Below are positions 36,801-47,684 of a DNA stretch of 64,000 nucleotides, piece by piece; position 1 is the stretch's first letter, and each line of letters begins with the position of its first letter. Made by a program: the position numbers and the translations under genes. This DNA comes from Macrostomum hystrix (taxonomy: Eukaryota; Platyhelminthes; Macrostomidae): NCBI GenBank assembly GCA_950097015.1, contig CATNEN010000025.1, forward strand, positions 8,668,501-8,732,500. The letters run 5' to 3'. The notes beneath the pieces were generated by a model. That model was not told the origin of the DNA and did not search any database. It saw only the letters and a program-made list of their open reading frames with translations.

Positions 36801-39800
36801 TAATGGCTTTAAGCCAATGTGGCAAAGCACATGTGTCAAAAATATATGGGAAAATATATATAAAACTTAATGTCAAGAAGACTAGAAGAACAAGTTGTAC
36901 TTTTCAAAAAATTCACAGCATAAAAGCCTTTATATTCACAGAAAAGACTCAAGGAAGACACACACAGAAGACACTTACAGAAGACACTCACAGAAGACAC
37001 TCACAGAAGACACTCACAGAAGACACTCACAGAAGACACACACAGAAGACACTCACAGAAGACACTCACAGAAGACACTCACAGAAGACACTCACAGAAG
37101 ACACTCACAGAAGACACTCACAGAAAACATAAGCTTTGCACCTATTTAAGCTGCTCATTGCGATACAGATGCATGAAATGGCATCAGGTGACTGGTGATA
37201 TCGATCAACAATTAGCAATAAGACAACACGGCATTTATTTTGCAGTGAAAGGCAGGGAGACAAAAACGCGGATATCTTGACGCATCTGATGCCACAGCGC
37301 TGCAGTTTGTGCGACTAAATTATTTATCTGGCGACTTTGCATTCACGGAGAGGAACGCCAAAACCCTGCGCCACCTGCCTCCTCCCCCCCCAATGGGGCA
37401 AGAGAGACGAGAAGAGTAGAGTAGGCTGATGGAGGGAGAGAGAATGGAACAAGCTAGAGACAAGGCCGGGTGCACAGCTCACAACTCATTGGCGGCTCTG
37501 GGGCTCCCCAGCGGGACAGTTTTAATTCAATCGACTCAGCTCGTTCCACCACTGGTTGGAGACTGGATTGTGTGCCTGTGGGCCAGGGCAGCTGGTAAGT
37601 TATTAATTAGGCAATCCTGCTTCTCGGCGACTGTACAGCTGCAGGCATTTTGCCCGTGGTGACATTTCATTTGCTACGCATTTTGACGGTGCAGCTTTGT
37701 GATCAAAGGGCATTGATCAAATATTCACTGCAGTATGGCTCCACTTTCAACAACATCTTCAATCAACTGAAAATACTAAGACTGATTTGACTGGACATTG
37801 TCCCACCTTAATTCCCAGATGTATTCTATGCGAATTCGATTGACTCAAGAAAACTTGAAAAACCCACGAAAAATACTGAAAGTACCTGGCTGAATGCCAG
37901 ATATCTGACACATTTCAGTGACCTGACTCATTTCAGTGACCTGACACATTTCAGTGACCTGACTCATTTCAGTTACCTGACACATTTCAGTTACCTGACT
38001 CATTTCAGTTACCTGACACATTTCAGTTACCTGACACAATTCAGCAATCTGACACAATTCAGCAATCTGACACAATTCAACAATCTGACACAATTCAACA
38101 ATCTGACACAATACAGCAATTTGACACAATTCAGCAATCTGACACAATTCAGCAATCTGACACAATTCAACAATCTGACACAATTCAACAATCTGACACA
38201 ATTCAACAATCTGACACAATTCAGCAATCTGACACAATTCAGCAATCTGACACAATTCAACAATCTGACACAATTCAGCAATCTGACACAATTCAACAAT
38301 CTGACACAATTCAACAATCTGACACAATTCAGCAATCTGACACAATTCAACAATCTGACACAATTCAGCAATCTGACACAATTCAACAATCTGACACAAT
38401 ACAGCAATTTGACACAATTCAACAATCTGACACAATACAGCAATTTGACACAATACAGCAATCTGACACAATTCAACAATTTGACACAATTCAGCCATCT
38501 GACACAATTCAACAATCTGACACAATTCAGCAATCTGACACAATTCAACAATCTGACACAATACAGCAATTTGACACAATTCAACAATCTGACACAATAC
38601 AGCAATTTGACACAATTCAGCAATCTGACACAATTCAACAATCTGACACAATTGAACAATCTGACACAATTCAGCAATCTGACACAATTCAACAATCTGA
38701 CACAATTCAGCAATCTGACACAATTCAACAATCTGACACAATTCAACAATCTGACACAATTCAGCAATTTGACACAATTCAACAATCTGACACAATACAG
38801 CAATTTGACACAATTCAACAATCTGACACAATTCAACAATCTGACACAATTCAGCAATCTGACACAATTCAACAATCTGACACAATTCAACAATCTGACA
38901 CAATTCAACAATCTGACACAATTCAACAATCTGACACAATTCAGCAATCTGACACAATTCAACAATCTGACACAATTCAACAATCTGACACAATTCAGCA
39001 ATCTGACACAATTCAACAATCTGACACAATTCAACAATCTGACACAATTCAGCAATCTGACACAATTCAACAATCTGACACAATTCAGCAATCTGACACA
39101 ATTCAACAATCTGACACAATACAGCAATTTGACACAATTCAACAATCTGACACAATTCAGCAATCTGACACAATTCAGCAATCTGACACAAATTAGCAAT
39201 CTGACACAATTCAACAATCTGACACAATTCAGCAATCTGACACAATTCAGCAATCTGACACATTTCAGTGACCTGACACAATTCAGCAATCTGACACATT
39301 TCAGTGACCTGACACAATTCAGCAATCTGACACATTTCAGTGACCTGACTCATTTCAGTGACCTGGCACAGTTCAGTTACCTGACTCATTTCAGTGACCT
39401 GACACAGTTCAGTTACCTGACACAATTCAGCAATCTGACACAATTCAGCAATCTGACACATTTCAGTGACCTGACACAATTCAGCAATCTGACACATTTC
39501 AGTGACCTGACACAATTCAGCAATCTGACACAATTTCAATGACCTGACACAATTCAGCAATCTGACACATTTCAGTGACCTGACTCATTTCAGTGACCTG
39601 GCACAGTTCAGTTACCTGACTCATTTCAGTGACCTGACACATTTCAGTGACCTGACCCATTTCAGTTACCTGACACATTTCAGTTACCTGACTCATTTCA
39701 GTTACCTGACTCATTTCAGTTACCTGACACATTTCAGTGACCTGACTCATTTCAGTTACCTGACACATTTCAGTTACCTGACTCATTTCAGTGACCTGAC

Positions 39801-42800
39801 ACATTTCAGTTACCTGACTCATTTCAGTGACCTGACACATTTCAGTTACCTGACTCATTTCAGTGACCTGACACATTTCAGTTACCTGACTCATTTCAGT
39901 GACCTGACACATTTCAGTTACCTGACTCATTTCAGTGACCTGACACAGTTCAGTTACCTGACTCATTTCAGTTACCTGACTCATTTCAGTGACCTGACTC
40001 ATTTCAGTGACCTGACACAGTTCAGTTACCTGACACATTTCAGTTACCTGACTCATTTCAGTGACCTGACTCATTTCAGTGACCCGACTCATTTCAGTGA
40101 CCTAAAACATTTCAGTGACCTAAAACATTTCAGTTACCTGACTCATTTCAGTGACCTGACTCATTTCAGTGACCTGACACAGTTCAGTTACCTGACTCAT
40201 TTCAGTTACCTGACACATTTCAGTGACCTGACTCATTTCAGTGACCTGACACATTTCAGTTACCTGACTCATTTCAGTGACCTGACACATTTCAGTTACC
40301 TGACTCATTTCAGTGACCTGACACATTTCAGTTACCTGACTCATTTCAGTGACCTGACACAGTTCAGTTACCTGACTCATTTCAGTGACCTGACACATTT
40401 CAGTTACCTGACTCATTTCAGTGACCTGACACATTTCAGTTACCTGACTCATTTCAGTGACCTGACACATTTCAGTTACCTGACTCATTTCAGTGACCTG
40501 ACACAGTTCAGTTACCTGACTCATTTCAGTTACCTGACTCATTTCAGTGACCTGACTCATTTCAGTGACCTGACACAGTTCAGTTACCTGACACATTTCA
40601 GTTACCTGACTCATTTCAGTGACCTGACTCATTTCAGTGACCTGACTCATTTCAGTTACCTGACTCATTTCAGTGACCTGACTCATTTCAGTGACCTGAC
40701 ACATTTCAGTTACCTGACTCATTTCAGTGACCTGACACATTTCAGTTACCTGACTCATTTCAGTGACCTGACACAGTTCAGTTACCTGACTCATTTCAGT
40801 GACCTGACTCATTTCAGTGACCTGACACAGTTCAGTTACCTGACACATTTCAGTTACCTGACTCATTTCAGTGACCTGACTCATTTCAGTTACCTGACTC
40901 ATTTCAGTGACCTGACACAGTTCAGTTACCTGACACATTTCAGTTACCTGACTCATTTCAGTGACCTGACTCATTTCAGTGACCTGGCTCATTTCAGTGA
41001 CCTAAAACATTTCAGTGACCTAAAACATTTCAGTTACCTGACTCATTTCAGTGACCTGACACATTTCAGTTACCTGACTCATTTCAGTGACCTGACTCAT
41101 TTCAGTGACCTGACACAGTTCAGTTACCTGACTCATTTCAGTGACCTGACTCAGTTCAGTTACCTGACTCATTTCAGTGACCTGACACAGTTCAGTTACC
41201 TGACTCATTTCAGTGACCTGACACAGTTCAGTTTCAGTTCTCAAAACTCAGTTATCATTAGTTATAACTTCAGTTATCATTACCAAAAATTCAGTTAATG
41301 GATTTTGACGGATACATCGGCCCAATACAATGCAGAACGAACGAAGAGTGTAAAATACTCACTGATTAAAAATATTCTTTGATAATTTCTCCTTTAATAT
41401 ATAGTGCACTGGGAGCGCCGACAGTAGCAATAAAAGTAAAACTAGAGTAGTACGCATTCGTATAAACCTTGGAGCTTGCACTCAGTAAGAATCCGAAATC
41501 TTATGAAATAAATTTGCATGTAATAAATGAGATTGCTCTCTTGAAAGCACTGCGTTAATCCCCGTGATTTCTGCGTCAGTTTTTGGCTGCATCGACCTAT
41601 GCCCTAAGCGGCATTCAGAAAGCCAATATTAATTCAAGAAGACAGAAGACACTCACAGAAGACACTCACAGAAGACACTCACAGAAGACACTCACAGAAG
41701 ACACTCACATAAAACACTCACAGAAGACACTCACAGAAGACACTCGCTGAAGTCATTTACAGAAGACACTCACAGAAGACACTCACAGAAGACACTCACA
41801 GAAGACACTCACAGAAGACACTCACAGAAGACACTCACATAAAACACTCACAGAAGACACTCACAGAAGACACTCGCTGAAGTCATTTACAGAAGACACT
41901 CACAGAAGACACTCACAGAAGACACTCACAGAAGACACTCACAGAAGACACTCACAGAAGACACTCACAGAAGACACTCACATAAAACACTCACAGAAGA
42001 CACTCACAGAAGACACTCGCTGAAGTCATTTACAGAAGACACTCACAGAAGACACTCACAGAAGACACTCACAGAAGACACTCACAGAAGACACTCACAG
42101 AAGACACTCACAGAAGACACTCACAGAAGACACTCACAGAAGACACTCACAGAAGACACTCACAGAAGACACTCACAGAAGACACTCACAGAAGACACTC
42201 ACAGAAGACACTCACAGAAGACACTCACATAAAACACTCACAGAAGACACTCACAGAAGACACTCGCTGAAGTCATTTACAGAAGACACTCACAGAAGAC
42301 ACTTACAGAAGACACTCACAGAAGACACTCACACAAGACACTCACAGAAGACACTCACAGAAGACACTATCAGAAGACACTCACAGAAGACACTCACATA
42401 AAACACTTACAGAAGACACTCGCTGAAGACACTCACAGAAGATACTTACTGGTGAGATAGTTAAGACTAAGACTGAGCCAGGTCGGACTCTCAGAGTTGT
42501 CAAACGCAGGTGCCAAAAATTGCTCACCTTGATGGCCCGCATCTTCCTGCTGACGACCTGAGTAAGCTTCTTGGCCAGGTTCTTCACCTCCTGGGCAGCC
42601 GAGGTGTTCCTGACCCGAAAGGCGCCCTGCTGATGAGCCTTCTCATACTCCTGCGGTTTTGAGAAGCAAAAAAAGTTTCGCGCCTGCTTGGCGGAACAGA
42701 ACATCCGGGTTTAAGCCTCTTCAACTGGCACAGAAGAGAATTCAAGAGAAGAAAAATAATTCAGATAAGTTTAGCTAGAGCCAATTGGCTATGGGCGAAC

Positions 42801-45800
42801 CCGGCATCATGGGGTGGGGAGTTGGCAGGTGTTGAGATTAGAGTTCTTGGCTTAAGAAAAAGTCCTCTGCCATAGTATAGTTCTCTCCGTGATCCCAAGT
42901 CGTGCATTCGCAATTTATTCAGCATAATATTCTGCACAATGCTCGCTTTGCTTAGTATCGATGAAGCGTACGTATTTACAAGCTCGGGCCTATGATTAAT
43001 TCTGCGATTCCACCAATTCAACCGGCATGTGACTTCTAGGAGAGCCGCTGACGGGGCTCGCGATGATGCTAGAAGAGAACGATGACTAGTTAGGTAGAAA
43101 GTGAAGAGAGAACATGAGAAAAGGCATTATAGTGAGAAGCCTTGCAAATTGAGAGCCTGATGACGAACATACCTGCCCAGGTTTGACTTGACAGGGGTCA
43201 GGGCGCTGTGTGACAACAAGACTGACAGTCTCCTGTTATGTGACCACTCTCAGACTCCAGGTGACCCACCCCACGAAAGGTCGGTTCTTCCAAAAGCCAA
43301 AGCTGGGAGAACTGATGAAACGGAGAGCGTGAGAAGTACTAGAAAACTAGAAGGTCTTGAGTGCTGGGCGCCGCGACAGGGATCGATCTGACGAGCGTGC
43401 CACCTCTGCTGGGATGAAACTCGCGGGCCTCTTAACTGCTCCCCTCTCTCACTACCTCACTACCTACTCTAGTTCTCAAGCCTTTCCAAGAGCCCTGTGC
43501 TCCAAGAGGTGCCCATTAGCTGCCCCCAGTGTCGATAATCGATTCGAGTCACCGCTCGCACAGAGGTCCGTAAGGGTGTAAGGGTGGCAGGGTGAAATGT
43601 TAGTGCCTTATCCGGGTCTGACTGCAAAATGTCCGAACTGAAAATAGGAAACCGGATGTGAAGCACTGGCTCTCACCTGTTGCACCCGCAACCAATTGCT
43701 CTGACGGATGAAGGTCTGGCGCAGCAGCTCGGAGCCCGTGGCTGCCTGCTGCCGGAGTCTGCAAATTTTGAAGCAGGAGGGCTGGTTGAAAATGACTAAG
43801 CGCAACCATCATTTAGCTCTCTCATGACAATGAGCTCTCATGACAATGAGCTCTCATGACAATGAGCTCTCATGACAATGAGCTCTCATGACAATGAGCT
43901 CTCATGACAATGAGCTCTCATGACAATGAGCTCTCATGACAATGAGCTCTCATGACAATGAGCTCTCATGACAATGAGCTCTCATGACAATGAGCTCTCA
44001 TGACAATGAGCTCTCATGACAATGAGCTCTCATGACAATGAGCTCTCATGACAATGAGCTCTCATGACAATGAGTTTACTCGTGACAGTCCCGGGACATT
44101 TATAAATTTCTTATGGTTTCCTTTGACTAGGACATTAAGTCATCTACAAATTTCCCCGAACGAAAATGTAGTCCTTTTTTTAATCTATGAATAAATTTCA
44201 GTTTAAGATCAAGCGAACGAGTCGCTGTCATGCCTAATTCGCTTCTCATGTCTAATCCAGGCCGAGAGTTTCCAGAATCAGGTCCACCTTAGCATTTTTC
44301 TCTTGCCAATCGACGAGTATTCCACGAGGAAACTTCAAAATTTGAAGACACAGAACAAAAATAGGCTCCAAATGGAAGCAGTTTCATTGCAGTTTCATTT
44401 TTCAGTAATTAGCATTCAGAAGAATTTCTTGGCATATACATCTGTATTTGAGCATATCATTGCTTTGAGCACACTCCAGAAATTTCCGCCTGTGCGTGTC
44501 TGCATGTGCTCAGCTAGAGCAGATACGGGATCTGCTGCGGCTTGGCAGACACTCAAGCAGCTCAAGCAGCTAGCAGCGGCAGATACGGGGAAAGAGAGCG
44601 AAAGTGAGAAGGACTGGAGAGTGCCACGTGGAATGAGCCTGTTCTTTAAGTGCAAACATCTTTGCCAACCAGCCTCCCACCCGCCGCCTTCCCTGCGACA
44701 TAGCATCGCATCTTTATGAAGGGTGCCGTGTTTGTCAGGAGGCAAGCACCGTAATTGCTGGGGCTTGGCTAAAGATGAATAGCTGGACATGCCGGTAAAT
44801 GGAATACAGTGAAGTAAATGAGATAGGGAGCGCGCGGCAATGTCCCTTTGATGCCCGAGACCAACGCGATACATCGCCATACGCGACTTCTCAAATTCTC
44901 TGCTCATTTTCGCCTCGCAAGAGCCAAGTATGTCGTCTTTGAAAGTAGGTCGAAAAAAGTAAAATATAAATCAATAAATGCATGTGTTAGCGCTTAACCA
45001 CACTCAGTGTTATACTTGTTGCACAACAGGAGTCATCTGTGTTGGTACAGCTTTTGCAACAGCACCAGCCATGAAGTATGAGAGGTTTTTCTGAGAGCTA
45101 CATCAACAAGATTCGGTGTCAAATGACCGCCTAGAAACCACATCCTGATAGTTGCATCAATGAGACTTCGGTGTCAAATGACGCCCTAGCAAATACCTTC
45201 CGAGAGTTACATCAATGAGACTTCGGTGTCAAATGACCCCCTAGCAAATACCTTCCGAGAGTTACATCAATGAGACTTCGGTGTCAAATGGCGCCCTAGC
45301 AAATACCTTCCGAGAGTTACATCAATGAGACTTCGGTGTCAAATGACGCCCTAGCAAATACCTTCCGAGAGTTACATCAATGAGACTTCGGTGTCAAATG
45401 ACGCCCTAGCAAATACCTTCCGAGAGTTACATCAATGAGACTTCGGTGTCAAATGACGCCCTAGCAAATACCTTCCGAGAGTTACATCAATGAGACTTCG
45501 GTGTCAAATGACGCCCTAGCAAATACCTTCCGAGAGTTACATCAATGAGACTTCGGTGTCAAATGACGCCCTAGCAAATACCTTCCGAGAGTTACATCAA
45601 TGAGACTTCGGTGTCAAATGACCCCCTAGCAAATACCTTCCGAGAGTTACATCAATGAGACTTCGGTGTCAAATGGCGCCCTAGCAAATACCTTCCGAGA
45701 GTTACATCAATGAGACTTCGGTGTCAAATGACGCCCTAGCAAATACCTTCCGAGAGTTACATCAATGAGACTTCGGTGTCAAATGGCGCCCTAGCAAATA

Positions 45801-47562
45801 CCTTCCGAGAGTTACATCAATGAGACTTCGGTGTCAAATGACGCCCTAGCAAATACCTTCCGAGAGTTGCATCAATGAGACTTCGGTGTCAAATGACGCC
45901 CTAGCAAATACCTTCCGAGAGTTACATCAATGAGACTTCGGTGTCAAATGACGCCCTAGCAAATACCTTCCGAGAGTTACATCAATGAGACTTCGGTGTC
46001 AAATGACGCCCTAGCAAATACCTTCCGAGAGTTACATCAATGAGACTTCGGTGTCAAATGGCGCCCTAGCAAATACCTTCCGAGAGTTACATCAATGAGA
46101 CTTCGGTGTCAAATGGCGCCCTAGCAAATACCTTCCGAGAGTTACATCAATGAGACTTCGGTGTCAAATGGCGCCCTAGCAAATACCTTCCGAGAGTTAC
46201 ATCAACAAGATTCGGTGTCAAATGACGCCCTAGCAAATACCTTCCGAGAGTTACATCAATGAGACTTCGGTGTCAAATGGCGCCCTAGCAAATACCTTCC
46301 GAGAGTTACATCAATGAGACTTCGGTGTCAAATGGCGCCCTAGCAAATACCTTCCGAGAGTTACATCAATGAGACTTCGGTGTCAAATGGCGCCCTAGCA
46401 AATACCTTCCGAGAGTTACATCAATGAGACTTCGGTGTCAAATGACGCCCTAGCAAATACCTTCCGAGAGTTACATCAATGAGACTTCGGTGTCAAATGG
46501 CGCCCTAGCAAATACCTTCCGAGAGTTACATCAATGAGACTTCGGTGTCAAATGACGCCCTAGCAAATACCTTCCGAGAGTTACATCAATGAGACTTCGG
46601 TGTCAAATGACGCCCTAGCAAATACCTTCCGAGAGTTACATCAATGAGACTTCGGTGTCAAATGACCCCCTAGCAAATACCTTCCGAGAGTTACATCAAT
46701 GAGACTTCGGTGTCAAATGACGCCCTAGCAAATACCTTCCGAGAGTTACATCAATGAGACTTCGGTGTCAAATGACGCCTTAATCTTTGATAGATTTTCA
46801 GTGAGAATAGCCAGAAAGAATAACTATAATTGAAATTTTATGTATTCAACGCAATAGAGAACTTTGCACAGCTTCAACAAACCAAAGCTTGCTGACCTGA
46901 ATTGATAATTCAGCCGCCTGCCAAATGTAAAAACAGCTAAAAAATCGGTCTGTTTTCAATTCACCGGAGAGGCTTCTCAATAACAGAAAGTAGAAAGTTC
47001 TGAATGGAGTTGCAGATTCAGCCGAAGTCATTAATAATATAGCTTGCGCGTAGGTTTTTGTCCCTCGGTCTGCGAGTTCTATTCTCACAACGCTATATCG
47101 GCTTTGGCCCTACGAGAAAGTCGCTGGTCCAAAAATCTCCACTTTTGATTTTAGGGAAGGAAAATCGGTCGCGACCTCCACGCCGGGCAGTTTCCTGGAA
47201 CATGCTCGAGGCCCTTCGACATTCGTGAAATGCTTCTACAGCGAAGCTATGAACAATTTTTCCTACACTTTTTTCGCAGCCCTCCAAATGAATAGCAGTG
47301 CACTTTAGTGTGCAGTCGATAAAGTCTTAATGCATGAGCTACTATGCAAAGTGATAGATGTCTGAATACCGGTGGTATGACTTGCAGGTCTGCAAAAATC
47401 ATGTGAATTGCTGGGAACACTTCATTAAAACTTCATGCGCTGGTGCGATAAAATACTAATTGTGATATTTTCCGTGTCTGCGAGGTCCCGTCCATTGTCA
47501 GCGCTGTTTGAGGCGGAAGAGATAAATATCAGATATGTTCTGAAAGCACTTTATCTGGGCTT

Positions 47563-47640
<78 letters not shown>

Positions 47641-47646
47641 CAGATG

Positions 47647-47684
<38 letters not shown>

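Noticed and set aside
37845-39560. 571-codon and several other long open frames on both strands to 41244
   Set aside because: They are six-residue translations of the 18-bp array and lie inside an intron of the alpha2/delta gene.
45090-46778. Regular 55-bp repeats considered as a CRISPR array
   Set aside because: There are no unique spacers, units are contiguous and the context is a metazoan intron with no cas genes.
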